Assembly: GCA_052148435.1 (NCBI GenBank)
Contig: JBKQIF010000130.1
Coordinates: 1-64,000 of the forward strand
DNA: 64,000 nucleotides
Source of the DNA: JBEKYD01 sp052148435
GTDB lineage: Bacteria; Acidobacteriota; Terriglobia; Bryobacterales; Bryobacteraceae
Direction: 5' to 3'
The stretch's first letter is position 1, and every line of letters starts with the position of its first letter. The notes beneath the pieces were generated by a model. It saw nothing but the letters and a program-made list of their open reading frames with translations. It had not been told where the DNA came from and made no database searches. Made by a program: the position numbers and the translations under genes. Positions 53,084-62,459 of this stretch are shown here, piece after piece.

Positions 53084-54324
53084 CAGCGCGTTCCCCCGAG
53101 TTGTCCTTTCGTCCACAGTTGTCCGAGGCTGTACTCCTTAAGCCATGACGAAAGCTGATCCGCATGGAGACGGCGGAGAGTTGAGGACCCGTTCTCTTTT
53201 TCGCAGATAACTACGACTTCCGGCGTCTCCGAGAATTCTTCGATGAGGCGATCCGAGTGCGTGGTGACGATGAGTTGCATATGTGAGGACGCATCAACCA
53301 GGAGTTTGGCTAACTCGTGGATCATGTCGGGGTGTAGACCGAGTTCCGGTTCCTCGATGCAGACGAGCGGCGGCGGGTCGGGATTGAGGAGTATGGCGAG
53401 CAACGCAAGCCAACGGATGGTACCGTCGGACATGCGGACGAGCGGAATGGTGCCGTTGAGATGCTCTTCCTCGAGCCGTGTTTGTACTTTCCCTCCTTCG
53501 ACGTTGGTGCGCAGGTCGGTAGCGTTTGCATAGAAGGTGCGCAAAGAGGCCAAGATTTGGCGTTTGACTGGCGGTCGAGCCAGGAGGCGATCGAGAACAA
53601 CGCCAAGGTTTGAGCCGTCTTCTTCCAAGTACTCATTGGGCAGGCCGGCGTCGCAGGGCTCACGGACCGCCGATACGGTGCCGAATTCCCAGTCGCGGTA
53701 GAGCCGGAATTTCGTGAACAGGTTACCCAGATGGGTGATTTCCGGGTAGTGCTCGGGGTCTTTTCGCTGGGCGAGGATAGATAGTTGGGGATTGATGTCT
53801 TCTGACCGAAGTGGGAGCCTCTCCCCCCTGTTGATGAACGTGGGAAGCCCATTCACGTACCCGTAGTAGAAATCGGGCGGAAGCAGCCCGAGGTCCAGCC
53901 CCCGCTGATCGGGCAAGGGTCCCTCGTTCTCCACAAACTCGTTGGTGATTTGGAACCGAAATCCGGCCTTCGTAAACGCAAGACGGTAGCGCAGGGGCTT
54001 AGGGTTATCGCGCTGCAATTCCGCCGGCCGGGTTACGGTTGCCTGGATAGATGCGGTCGGAGTCTTTGCAGCTCCTTTCCAAAGCCAGTCTTCGATCGGT
54101 CCGCCATTGCTGATGGCCGTCGCGAGCTCCCTGGGCGCGTTTTGTAGCAGGCCAACGATTTCAATGAGGTTAGATTTGCCGGACCCGTTTGGGCCGATGA
54201 GCACGTTGAGAGGACGAAGGTCGATCGTCGTCATTTCGCCGAACGACAAGAGGTTTTGGACAGTCAAGTTACGGATTCCGGGCTGCATCTGGGTATCTGC
54301 TGGATCGCCCGAATTATAGCGCAT
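53080..54324 (-). CDS. AAA-family ATPase (AAA_15/AAA_21 type) of a putative defence pair
   Basis: 414 residues from the ATG at 54324, preceded by AAGGGAG five bases upstream; an in-frame GTG at 54330 and an ATG at 54288 are alternatives. TVQNLLSFGEMTTIDLRPLN starts the RecF/SMC-like head; Walker A GPNGSGKSN is at 44-52, the signature SDGTIRWLALL near 300, Walker B LVCIEEPELGLHPDM near 325, and the H-loop VTTHSDRLIE. It lacks a long coiled coil. In paired systems such ATPases sense an intruder protein and hold the TOPRIM effector inactive. Confidence 0.88.
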   Translation of the reverse strand: MRYNSGDPADTQMQPGIRNLTVQNLLSFGEMTTIDLRPLNVLIGPNGSGKSNLIEIVGLLQNAPRELATAISNGGPIEDWLWKGAAKTPTASIQATVTRPAELQRDNPKPLRYRLAFTKAGFRFQITNEFVENEGPLPDQRGLDLGLLPPDFYYGYVNGLPTFINRGERLPLRSEDINPQLSILAQRKDPEHYPEITHLGNLFTKFRLYRDWEFGTVSAVREPCDAGLPNEYLEEDGSNLGVVLDRLLARPPVKRQILASLRTFYANATDLRTNVEGGKVQTRLEEEHLNGTIPLVRMSDGTIRWLALLAILLNPDPPPLVCIEEPELGLHPDMIHELAKLLVDASSHMQLIVTTHSDRLIEEFSETPEVVVICEKENGSSTLRRLHADQLSSWLKEYSLGQLWTKGQLGGTRW

Positions 54325-54439
54325 TGCCACTCCCTTCCGGTCGGAATTCCGTGGTCTTTACGTGGTCCGTCAACCCTGGCAAAAACATATCAGCCCGACA
54401 GACGAGGCAAAATGCGATCGTCTCTCACACCAGCGCCCG

Positions 54440-55813
54440 CTACTTCGGCTCGATCCCCAGCGTTTTCATCTTGCGGTACAGGTTGCTGCGTTCCAGGCCC
54501 AGCAGCTCGGCCGTGCGGGTCACGTTGCCGTTAGTTTCGTCGAGCTTCTTGAGAATGTATTCGCGCTCGGCCGCTTCGCGCACGTCCTGCAGGCTGCCCA
54601 CCCGCTCCCCGGCGCGGTCCTGCGGCTTGCGCGGCGTCTGCAGGGGAACGTGGCGCGCATCCACCCGCACCTGCGGGTTGAGAATCACGATGCGCTCGAT
54701 CAGATTCTTGAGTTCCCGCACGTTGCCGGGCCAGTTATATGCCACCAGCACCTCGAAAGCTTCCGGCGTCAGCTCTTTGGGTTTGCGGCCGTAGGCGCTG
54801 GTGAATTCGCGCAGGAAGTGATCGGCCAGCAAGGGAATGTCCTCGCGCCGGTCGCGCAGCGGCGGCACGAAGAACGGAATCACGTTCAGGCGGTAGAACA
54901 GGTCCTCGCGAAAGTTGCCGCGGTCGATTTCCTCCTCCAGGAGCTTGTTGGTGGACGCCACCACGCGCGCATCCACCTGAATCGATTCCACCGCGCCCAC
55001 CGGTTCGAAGCGCTGCTCCTCCAGGGCGCGCAGCACCTTGGCCTGGGTGCGCAGGCTCATGTCGCCCACTTCATCCAGAAACAAGGTGCCGCCGTCGGCC
55101 TTCTGGAACTTGCCGGCCTTGGCTTCGGGCGCTCCCGCCAGAAATCCGCGCGCATGGCCGAACAGTTCGCTTTCGATCAGCTCCTCGGGAATGGCGGCGC
55201 AGTTGACTTCCACGAACGCCTGCCCGGACCGCGGACTGGAGGCGTGCAGAGCGTGCGCCACCAGCTCCTTGCCCGTGCCGCTTTCGCCGTAAATCAACAC
55301 CCGTCCATTGGTGGCGGCCATCAGCGCCAACTGTTGCCGCAGCGCCTTCATGGGCACGCTTTCGCCGATAATGCGATAGCGCGTGTTGGCGTCCTGTTTG
55401 AGACGGCGGTTTTCCAGCGCCAGCCGGCGATGATCCAGCGCGTTCTTGACCACCAGCGTGACCTTTTCGATGGAGAGGGGCTTTTCCAGAAAATCGAAGG
55501 CGCCCAGCTTGGTGGCGCGCACCGCGGCCTCGATGCTGCCGTGGCCGGAAATCACCACCACCAGGGGACGCCCGTCGAAGGGCATCTCCTGAATGCGCTC
55601 CAGCACTTCCATGCCGTCCATGCCCGGCAGCCAGATATCCAGCAGCACCAGCTCGAAACCGCCTTCGATCAGCGCGGCCAGGCACGCTTCGCCGTTTTCC
55701 ACCGATTCGGCCGTGTAGCCTTCGTCTTCGAGCACGCCGCCCAGCGACTGGCGTATTCCTGGCTCGTCGTCCACAATCAGGATGCGCTGGGGCTTGGGCC
55801 TCGGCGCGCTCAT
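54440..55813 (-). CDS. NtrC/NtrX-type response regulator without a GAFTGA loop
   Basis: 457 residues. Receiver: DDE at 15-17, phospho-acceptor Asp 59 (LLDIWLPG), Lys 111 (EKP). AAA+ domain: Walker A GESGTGKE (176-183), Walker B GGTLFLDEVGDM (241-252), R-finger block FREDLFYRLNVIPFFVPPLR. The sigma-54 contact loop, normally GAFTGA, reads GFLAGA (223-228). A Fis-type helix-turn-helix ends the protein (NVTRTAELLGLERSNLYRKM). It overlaps the sensor kinase stop by four bases. Confidence 0.92.
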   Translation of the reverse strand: MSAPRPKPQRILIVDDEPGIRQSLGGVLEDEGYTAESVENGEACLAALIEGGFELVLLDIWLPGMDGMEVLERIQEMPFDGRPLVVVISGHGSIEAAVRATKLGAFDFLEKPLSIEKVTLVVKNALDHRRLALENRRLKQDANTRYRIIGESVPMKALRQQLALMAATNGRVLIYGESGTGKELVAHALHASSPRSGQAFVEVNCAAIPEELIESELFGHARGFLAGAPEAKAGKFQKADGGTLFLDEVGDMSLRTQAKVLRALEEQRFEPVGAVESIQVDARVVASTNKLLEEEIDRGNFREDLFYRLNVIPFFVPPLRDRREDIPLLADHFLREFTSAYGRKPKELTPEAFEVLVAYNWPGNVRELKNLIERIVILNPQVRVDARHVPLQTPRKPQDRAGERVGSLQDVREAAEREYILKKLDETNGNVTRTAELLGLERSNLYRKMKTLGIEPK

Positions 55814-57909
55814 ACTTTCACCGGCGCCGGCCGCGCCGCCTCCCCGCTCTCCATCTCCACCAGCGCGGGAATCTCGATGGTGAAGCGTGCTCCCACCGGC
55901 TGGTTGTCTTCCACCCGTATATGGCCGTGATGCTCCGCCACGATGTGGCTGACAATCGCTAACCCGAGGCCCGTGCCCCGGTTCTTGGTCGAAAAATAGG
56001 GCAGAAAGAGTTTCTCCTTATCGTCCGCGCTGACCCCGCTGCCGGAATCGGCCACCACCAGCTCCACCGTCTCCGCCACGCCGGGTTGGGTGGTGATGTA
56101 CAACTGCTTCACCAGCGAATCCTGCATCGCCTCGGCGGCATTATCCACCAGGTTCACCACCGCCCGAATAAACTGCTCGCGATCCAGGTTCACCGGGGCC
56201 AGCCCGGGCGTAAAGCTGGTGCGGATGGCGACATCCTCAAGCCGCCCTTCGAACACGGTGAGGGCTTCCCGCACCACCGCGTTCAGGTCGGCCCGCACCG
56301 GCTGGGCCGAGGGAAAGCGGGCGAAACGGGCGAACTCGTCCACCAGCGTTTTCACCGATTCCACCGATTTCGAAATGGTCTGCGCGCATTCGCGCAGTAT
56401 CCGCGAGGACGGCTGCGCCAGCTCCAGCCGGTCCACCTGGCGCTCGATCCGCTCGGCCGAAAGCGCGATGGGCGTCAGCGGGTTCTTGATTTCATGGGCC
56501 ACGCGGCGCGCCACTTCGTGCCAGGCGGCCGCCTTCTGCGCCCGCAGCAGCTCGCTGGTGTCTTCCAGCACCACCACGAATCCGCTGGTCGCCTTTTCCT
56601 CGATCGCCGCTACCGTAACCGCCAGCTGTCGATTGCGGTCGGCGGTGCGCAATTCGAGCTGCCGCGAGGAAGCCCCCGTCCGCCGCGCCCGCTTCATGAG
56701 GTAGCGGATCTCGGCCGTGTCCTCGCGCGAGAACAGGTCCTCCAGCCGGGTGGCCCGCTCCACCCGGTCCGCCGGAAAGATGCGCGCCAGGGCGCGGTTG
56801 ACGCGCTGGATGGAGCCGTCGGAAGCCACCGAAAGCACGCCCGTGGGAATGCTCTCCAGAATCGCTTCGGTGAAACGCCGCCGCCGGTCCAGCTCACGGC
56901 TGTTGGCCTCCAGTTCCTGCGTCATCCGGTTGAAAGCCCGCACCAGCGAACCCAGTTCGTCGGCCGCCCGCACTTCCACCCGGTGCGCCAGGTTGCCGCT
57001 GCGCACCTGGCTGGCGCCTTCCAGCAGGGCCGTGATCGGTATGCTAATCTGCTTGGCCAGAAACAGCGCGATCCATATCGCCACAAACAGAACGAACAAC
57101 GTAATCAGGGACATCAGCAGCAGGTAGAAATAGCGGATGTCCTTCCAGCGGTCCCACATCTGCTGCCACTCCCGCGCCCAGTCCCCGATCATGCGCATCT
57201 GCGCCGCCCTATCGCCTGGAATCTTGGCCGCGACGGTGACGTGCCCCGTCTCCCGCCGCCCGTCCAGGACCGGATAGGATTTCACCACCAGCCGATCCTC
57301 CGCCGCCTGCCGGCGATCGGAACCGAACGAATCCAGCGGAGCCGTGCCGGCGGCGCCGAAAATCGCCGCCGATTGCAGCTCGTACTCGACCGAAAACCGT
57401 TTCAGGAAGCCCGGCACCGCGACACCCGTGGCCAGCAACTGCCGCACTTCCGGCTGCGCCGCCAGCAGCGCCGCCTGCGCCGCGGTTTCGTCGTCCATTT
57501 CCTTATCCAGTGTCTTGGCGATGCCCTTGAAAACTTCCAGCTCGTTGCTCGCCGGCTCGCGAAACCAGGTGGCCAGATTCCGATTCAAAACCCGATAGTT
57601 GAATAGCACCAGGAAAAACACCGGGACCGTGCTCAGGATCAGGGCGCCCACTACCAGCTTGGTCTTGAGATGAGACCCTTCGCGATGACTCTGCCGTTCT
57701 ACGTAAAGCTTGACGAATTCCCTGAAAACGATCCACCCCAGCACCACCATCAGCAGGAAGATCAAGGTGTAGACCGCCCAGAAGATTAGCGTCTGGTTGG
57801 GGGTGTGCGGACGGAGCTGGCCCGGATTGAAAGAGCCTTCCCACACCACCACGAGCACCGAAAGTACCAGCAAAACCTTGGCGAAATCGTAAGCCAGACG
57901 TTTTTTCAT
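55810..57909 (-). CDS. NtrY-type sensor histidine kinase
   Basis: 699 residues. Four membrane helices (about 11-28, 38-62, 84-106, 260-286) frame a periplasmic section; a HAMP domain follows (IPITALLEGASQVRSGNLAH), then PAS (about 340-450), HisKA with His 472 in RRVAHEIKNPLTPIAL, and the ATPase motifs NLVDNAAEAM, VADSGSGVSADDKEKLF and GTGLGLAIVSHIV. It phosphorylates the regulator whose start it overlaps. The signal sensed is not evident; NtrY/NtrX systems respond to nitrogen or redox state in other phyla. Confidence 0.93.
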   Translation of the reverse strand: MKKRLAYDFAKVLLVLSVLVVVWEGSFNPGQLRPHTPNQTLIFWAVYTLIFLLMVVLGWIVFREFVKLYVERQSHREGSHLKTKLVVGALILSTVPVFFLVLFNYRVLNRNLATWFREPASNELEVFKGIAKTLDKEMDDETAAQAALLAAQPEVRQLLATGVAVPGFLKRFSVEYELQSAAIFGAAGTAPLDSFGSDRRQAAEDRLVVKSYPVLDGRRETGHVTVAAKIPGDRAAQMRMIGDWAREWQQMWDRWKDIRYFYLLLMSLITLFVLFVAIWIALFLAKQISIPITALLEGASQVRSGNLAHRVEVRAADELGSLVRAFNRMTQELEANSRELDRRRRFTEAILESIPTGVLSVASDGSIQRVNRALARIFPADRVERATRLEDLFSREDTAEIRYLMKRARRTGASSRQLELRTADRNRQLAVTVAAIEEKATSGFVVVLEDTSELLRAQKAAAWHEVARRVAHEIKNPLTPIALSAERIERQVDRLELAQPSSRILRECAQTISKSVESVKTLVDEFARFARFPSAQPVRADLNAVVREALTVFEGRLEDVAIRTSFTPGLAPVNLDREQFIRAVVNLVDNAAEAMQDSLVKQLYITTQPGVAETVELVVADSGSGVSADDKEKLFLPYFSTKNRGTGLGLAIVSHIVAEHHGHIRVEDNQPVGARFTIEIPALVEMESGEAARPAPVKV

Positions 57910-58194
57910 GGCGAACTCTTACAACGTTATTATACGTGCCCTCGGCATGATGCCTGCCCTCGGCCAACCGCCGGCCGTTCCCAACCGCGCTCCCACCCCG
58001 CACGCGTTAGGTTCGATACGGCGGGGCTTGCGCACCAGACCGGAGCGGCGTTTTTTTGTTGTGCGGAACTACTGTTTTGGCGGCCTTCGACCGATATAGA
58101 GGGAAGACACTTCTTCGGAAGGATTTATGAAAGTATTCGCAAGCGGCGGCCCCGTCGGTGAAAAAGCTGAAGTTTAAGGGTTTCGAGGACATCC

Positions 58195-59619
58195 ATGAGC
58201 CTGACACGTAAGTTATTGATTGGTTTCGGCGTGATGTTGGGGCTTTGCTTGCTGAGCGGCGGCAGCGCGCTCTTGATGGTTCACGAACTGAATGCCGACC
58301 TGGAGCACGCCGCCAACGGCGTGGCACGGAATCAGTACCTGGCCGGCAAAGTAGCCACTGCGGCCTCGGAAATGACCAGCCTCGGTCGGGCGACCGCCCT
58401 TTCGGCGGTACTCGGGGACCAGAGCCACGCCAACCAGAGTCTGGCGGGATTTCAAACCCAGGACCAGGCGCTCCGCGCGGCCCTGAGTGAACTGGAAAAA
58501 ACGGCTGAGACGCCCGAGACGACATCCCTGATCCGTTCCGTCGCCCAGCAGGCGTCGGCAGTGGAAGATGCCGAACGGGAACTCAGCCAGACCGTGGCCC
58601 GTCAGCAGTTGGATGTCGCGCTGCAAGTCTTCAACCGGAAAGTGCAACCACAATTGGAAGACATCGGGCGCCAGGCGGCGTCGCTGGTGGAGCGTCAGAG
58701 CAGCGAGCTGGCTTCCACCTCGGCCGCTTCCGCCTCCAAATCCACTGGCGCCACCCTGGGCACCGCGGCTCTCATCTTGCTAATAATCGCCGTGGGCGGC
58801 GCCGTATTCTGGATCGTTCGCAAGGCGAATGCGGACCTGCGAGGATTTGCCAACCATATCGCCGAGTCGGCCGACCACGTTTCGAGCGCATCCCGGCTGG
58901 TTTCCTCTACCAGCCAGTCGCTGGCGCAAGGAGCCTCCGAACAGGCGGCGTCCCTGGAGGAGACTTCCGCATCCACCGAGGAAATCGCTTCCATCACCCG
59001 CAAAAACGCCGATCACACCCAGAAGGTCGCCGGCCTGATGCAACAGTCCGAGCAAGGCGCGTCGGAGGTGAACCACACCCTCGACCGCATGATGGAAAAG
59101 ATGCAGGAAATCGACGCGTCCAGTAATAAGATCGCCCGCATCATCAAAGTGATCGACGAAATCGCATTCCAAACCAATATCCTGGCGCTGAATGCGGCAG
59201 TCGAAGCGGCCCGCGCTGGCGAAGCCGGCTTGGGATTTGCCGTGGTGGCGGACGAAGTCCGCAATCTGGCCCAGCGCTGCGCCCAGGCCGCCAAGGACAC
59301 CGCCGGCCTGATCGAGGAATCCATCGCCACGTCTCATGACGGCAATGAACGGCTGAATCGAATGGCCGGGGCCGTCCGCCGTATGACGGAGAACTCCAGC
59401 CAAGTCAAAACACTGGTGGATGAAGTGAATGTCGGAAGCCAGGAACAGGCCCACGGAATGGAACAGATCGCCCGTGCGGTCGCCCAGATGGAACAGGTTA
59501 CGCAACGAACCGCTGCTTCGGCTGAAGAGGGCGCGTCCGCCGGAACCGAACTGAACGGATACGCGGCCACCCTCCAAGGTCTGGTCCGCAAGATGCGGGA
59601 TATGGTTGGGTCCGACTGA
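58195..59619 (+). CDS. Methyl-accepting chemotaxis protein
   Basis: 474 residues. A first membrane helix (LLIGFGVMLGLCLLSGGSALL), a periplasmic four-helix-like sensor (about 35-175), a second helix (LGTAALILLIIAVGGAVFWI) and the signalling coiled coil with the hairpin tip EIAFQTNILALNAAVEAARA then GFAVVADEVRNLAQRCAQAA. There is no C-terminal pentapeptide for CheR/CheB docking (ends VRKMRDMVGSD). No che genes are nearby, so it feeds a pathway encoded elsewhere. The stop codon lies in the loop of a terminator hairpin. Confidence 0.94.
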   Translation: MSLTRKLLIGFGVMLGLCLLSGGSALLMVHELNADLEHAANGVARNQYLAGKVATAASEMTSLGRATALSAVLGDQSHANQSLAGFQTQDQALRAALSELEKTAETPETTSLIRSVAQQASAVEDAERELSQTVARQQLDVALQVFNRKVQPQLEDIGRQAASLVERQSSELASTSAASASKSTGATLGTAALILLIIAVGGAVFWIVRKANADLRGFANHIAESADHVSSASRLVSSTSQSLAQGASEQAASLEETSASTEEIASITRKNADHTQKVAGLMQQSEQGASEVNHTLDRMMEKMQEIDASSNKIARIIKVIDEIAFQTNILALNAAVEAARAGEAGLGFAVVADEVRNLAQRCAQAAKDTAGLIEESIATSHDGNERLNRMAGAVRRMTENSSQVKTLVDEVNVGSQEQAHGMEQIARAVAQMEQVTQRTAASAEEGASAGTELNGYAATLQGLVRKMRDMVGSD

Positions 59620-59630
59620 CGGACCCAACC
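59604..59630 (+). terminator. Terminator overlapping the chemoreceptor stop codon
   Basis: GGTTGGGTCCG (59604-59614), loop ACTGA containing the stop, CGGACCCAACC (59620-59630): a perfect 11-base stem followed by GCCTCTTACTGTTCTTTT. Confidence 0.6.
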
Positions 59631-59635
59631 GCCTC

Positions 59636-59938
59636 TTACTGTTCTTTTACAGAACTTACCGAAATCGTGTCGCCGGTCAAAGTGCCGCTGATGGTCACCT
59701 TCTTGCCGGCTTCCGGGACTACTTTGTCCTGATCGGCGATCTTGTAGATCGTGCCATCATCGGTCACCAGCACCGCCTTGGCGCCACGCTTGATACAGCT
59801 TTGCGCGCACGCTACGTTGCCCAGCATCGCCTTTTTACCGGCGCAACTGTCGTCTATAATATATCCGGCATATTCGGCAGCCAGTGCCGAAAACGCCATT
59901 CCCGAAACGAGTCCCGCCGAAATCAATAGCTTCTTCAT
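59636..59938 (-). CDS. Small secreted protein with three cysteines
   Basis: 100 residues from the ATG at 59938, which gives a signal peptide (MKKLLISAGLVSGMAFSALA); upstream codons of the frame do not fit. The mature part, AEYAGYIIDDSCAGKKAMLG then CAQSCIKRGAKAVLVTDDGT and VTISGTLTGDTISVSSV, resembles small OB-like periplasmic proteins. Three Cys (32, 43, 47) could bind metal or form disulfides. Function unknown. Confidence 0.75.
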   Translation of the reverse strand: MKKLLISAGLVSGMAFSALAAEYAGYIIDDSCAGKKAMLGNVACAQSCIKRGAKAVLVTDDGTIYKIADQDKVVPEAGKKVTISGTLTGDTISVSSVKEQ

Positions 59939-60017
59939 TTCACAGCCAGCCTTTCCCTTCCTCGATTGTACCTGCCCGCGAGACTCCGGCGCCACCTGTG
60001 GCGCCATGACATTGTAC

Positions 60018-60542
60018 TTAATAAAACAAATATTTGCGCCATTGGGCATCGCCCTTACCCAGCATGCGCATCAGGTGTCGGCTGGTATGCAGACTGAACG
60101 GCCGGGGCTGCCGCAGCAGTTTCAGGCCTGCCTCCTCCGGAGTCCGATTGCCTTTCTTGTTATTGCAGGGATTGCAGCATGCCACCAGGTTCTCCCAGGC
60201 CGACTCTCCCGCCCGCGAGCGCGGAATCACGTGATCCAGCGTCAACTCCCCGCTGGGCATCGTCCGATGGCAATACTGGCACGTGTACCGATCGCGCATC
60301 AGAATATTCTTGCGCGACAAGGCCCGCGTCTGGTGCGGGATTCTGCGGTATTCCAGCAAGCGGATCACCGAGGGCAGCCGGATCGCCGCCCGCGAGGAGT
60401 GAATCGATTGCACCGATTCCTCTTCCGCGGACGCCACGCCCTTCAGTACCAGCACCAGCGCGCGCCGCATCGCGCAGATGTTGATCGGTTCATAGCTGGC
60501 ATTGAGCACCAGCACTGGCTGCTGTAGTCGATCACTGGCCAT
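60018..60542 (-). CDS. HNH endonuclease
   Basis: 174 residues. CQYCHRTMP and CNPCNNKKG give the zinc-binding Cys pairs, and ELTLDHVIPRSRAGESAWEN holds the HNH catalytic His pair and Asn. The N-terminal half (VLVLNASYEPINICAMRRAL) is typical of the widespread single-domain HNH family of unknown biological role, often a housekeeping-like gene instead of a mobile one. It overlaps the ComF-like stop by 11 bases. Confidence 0.92.
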   Translation of the reverse strand: MASDRLQQPVLVLNASYEPINICAMRRALVLVLKGVASAEEESVQSIHSSRAAIRLPSVIRLLEYRRIPHQTRALSRKNILMRDRYTCQYCHRTMPSGELTLDHVIPRSRAGESAWENLVACCNPCNNKKGNRTPEEAGLKLLRQPRPFSLHTSRHLMRMLGKGDAQWRKYLFY

Positions 60543-61305
60543 ATGCGGCAGACCCTTCTCCTATCGCCACGCGGGATTTGGGCGCCACTTGCCATAGCCG
60601 GTCCGCCCGCGCCACCGTCAACACGGACACACGAACCGCACCGGCCCGTTTCAGCGCCAGCGCGCACGCGGTGGCAGTCGACCCCGTGGTCAAAACGTCG
60701 TCCAGCAGCAGTATGCTTTGCCCAGCCACGTTCGCCGCGGCGGAGAAAGAGCTGATCTTGACGTTATGGCGGCGGGCTGCCAGCGTCAGTCCGGCCTGGG
60801 CCTTTGAAGCCAGAGGCCGCCGCAACGCCTTCGCTACCGGAATTCCGGTTCTCCGCGAAACCTCCCGCGCCAGCAGTTCGCACTGGTTGAAGCCGCGCCG
60901 CCAACGCCGCCGCCAGTGGAGCGGCACCGGCACGATGGCGTCGAACCGCCCATCCCGCGGCAATGCCCGCAACAGGTAATCCGCCAGCGGCCCTTCGAGG
61001 CTGCGCACCCTCTGGTATTTGAACAGGTGAATCAAGCGGCGCAACACGCCGCCATAGACGCCATAACAGTACGCCGCTTCAAAACCGCGAAGGCCGTTGC
61101 GGCATAACGCGCAACGGCCTTCTTCATCCAAAGGAAATCGATTTTGAAACGGCGTCCCGCAAGCGCAACAGAAGTATTCCGCCTCCATCGGCCCGGGCTC
61201 GCTCAAACAGGAACGGCAAACCGGTAGGCGCGAAACCTCCTCTAGAGGCTGCTCGCAAATCCTGCAATAGGTGGGGAAAAAAAGCGAAAAAACAGCCCGA
61301 AACAC
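60532..61305 (-). CDS. ComF-family phosphoribosyltransferase-like protein
   Basis: 257 residues from a GTG at 61305. An N-terminal double zinc ribbon (YCRICEQPL; CRSCL; CCACGTPF; CALCRNG) precedes the PRTase core with ILLLDDVLTTGSTATACALA (the PRPP loop) and VPVPLHWRRRWRRGFNQCEL. ComF proteins assist DNA uptake in competent bacteria, though many are kept without known competence. The HNH gene follows in the same direction with an overlap. Confidence 0.92.
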   Translation of the reverse strand: MFRAVFSLFFPTYCRICEQPLEEVSRLPVCRSCLSEPGPMEAEYFCCACGTPFQNRFPLDEEGRCALCRNGLRGFEAAYCYGVYGGVLRRLIHLFKYQRVRSLEGPLADYLLRALPRDGRFDAIVPVPLHWRRRWRRGFNQCELLAREVSRRTGIPVAKALRRPLASKAQAGLTLAARRHNVKISSFSAAANVAGQSILLLDDVLTTGSTATACALALKRAGAVRVSVLTVARADRLWQVAPKSRVAIGEGSAAYGQ

Positions 61306-61550
61306 CCCCCGAGTTACCGGGATGCCGGCTTCCAGAATTGAGGCTCGTCCGCTACTCGAGAAGATCCACCCCCAACTAAGCTAATAGTATATCGCAATCC
61401 CCCCGTGTGTCCGTCAACCCAGCCATGGGCACTATCCGTCGCCTGCGCTACCTCCTGGGGCCCGATGTTACAATCAATAAAGCGCCGCTTTCAGATCGGA
61501 TTGGCGGAGATGCCCGGCGCCACTCCCGGCATGCCAACCTACAACTCATC

Positions 61551-62459
61551 ATGAGCAGTAGCCTGATATTAAATCATTTGCGCGCCCTGGAAGCGGAGAG
61601 CATCCATATCCTCCGCGAGGTGACGGCGGAATTTCAGCGCCCCGTCATGCTCTATTCCATCGGCAAGGATTCCTCCGTGATGGTGCGCCTGGCGCAAAAG
61701 GCCTTTTATCCCGGCAAGATTCCCTTCCCGCTGCTGCACGTCGATACCACGTACAAGTTCCGCGAAATGGTCGAATTCCGCGACCGCTTCTGCGCTTCCA
61801 TCGGAGCTCGCCTCATCGTACATACCAACCGCGAAGCCGTCGCACAGGGCGCCAGCCCGTTCCGCCTTGGCACCGAAAAGTGCTGCGGCCTGCTCAAAAC
61901 CCGCGCCCTGCTCGACGCCCTCAACGAGGGCGGCTTCGACGCGGCTTTCGGTGGCGCCCGCCGCGATGAGGAAAAATCGCGAGCCAAGGAACGCGTCTAC
62001 TCCTTCCGCGATTCCTTCGGCCAGTGGGACCCCAAGAATCAGCGCCCCGAGCTCTGGAACCTTTTCAACAGCCACATCGACAAGGGCGAGAGCATCCGCG
62101 TCTTTCCCCTTTCCAACTGGACCGAAATGGACGTATGGCAGTACATTCACCTGGAGAGCATCCCCATCGTGCCGCTCTATTTCGCCCGCCCGCGGCGCAT
62201 GGTGGTGCGCGGCGATTCGCTGATCCCGGTGGAGCACGACATTCCGCTGCTGCCCGGCGAGAAGCCCGAAACGGTGATGTGCCGCATGCGCTCTCTCGGT
62301 TGCACGCCCTGCACCGGAGCCATCCGCTCCCAAGCCGACAGCCTACCCAAAATCATCCAGGAGATGATGCTTTTCCGCCGCTCGGAGCGGGAAAACCGCG
62401 TCATCGATCACGATCGCGAAGGCTCCATGGAATTGAAAAAGCGCGAAGGGTATTTCTGA
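61551..62459 (+). CDS. cysD: Sulfate adenylyltransferase subunit 2
   Basis: 302 residues from the ATG at 61551 (MSSSLILNHLRALEAESIHI); the frame is open to 61407 but the family begins here. The ATP-pyrophosphatase PP-loop SIGKDSSVM is at 36-44, and GGARRDEEKSRAKERVYSFR and CRMRSLGCTPCTGAI are conserved. With CysN it makes adenosine 5'-phosphosulfate from sulfate and ATP in the cytoplasm. Its stop overlaps the cysN start by one base (TGATG). Confidence 0.96.
   Translation: MSSSLILNHLRALEAESIHILREVTAEFQRPVMLYSIGKDSSVMVRLAQKAFYPGKIPFPLLHVDTTYKFREMVEFRDRFCASIGARLIVHTNREAVAQGASPFRLGTEKCCGLLKTRALLDALNEGGFDAAFGGARRDEEKSRAKERVYSFRDSFGQWDPKNQRPELWNLFNSHIDKGESIRVFPLSNWTEMDVWQYIHLESIPIVPLYFARPRRMVVRGDSLIPVEHDIPLLPGEKPETVMCRMRSLGCTPCTGAIRSQADSLPKIIQEMMLFRRSERENRVIDHDREGSMELKKREGYF

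Noticed and set aside
58000..58040. tRNA-like GGTTCGATAC sequence
   Set aside because: It resembles a T-loop but no acceptor, D or anticodon stem can be drawn around it.
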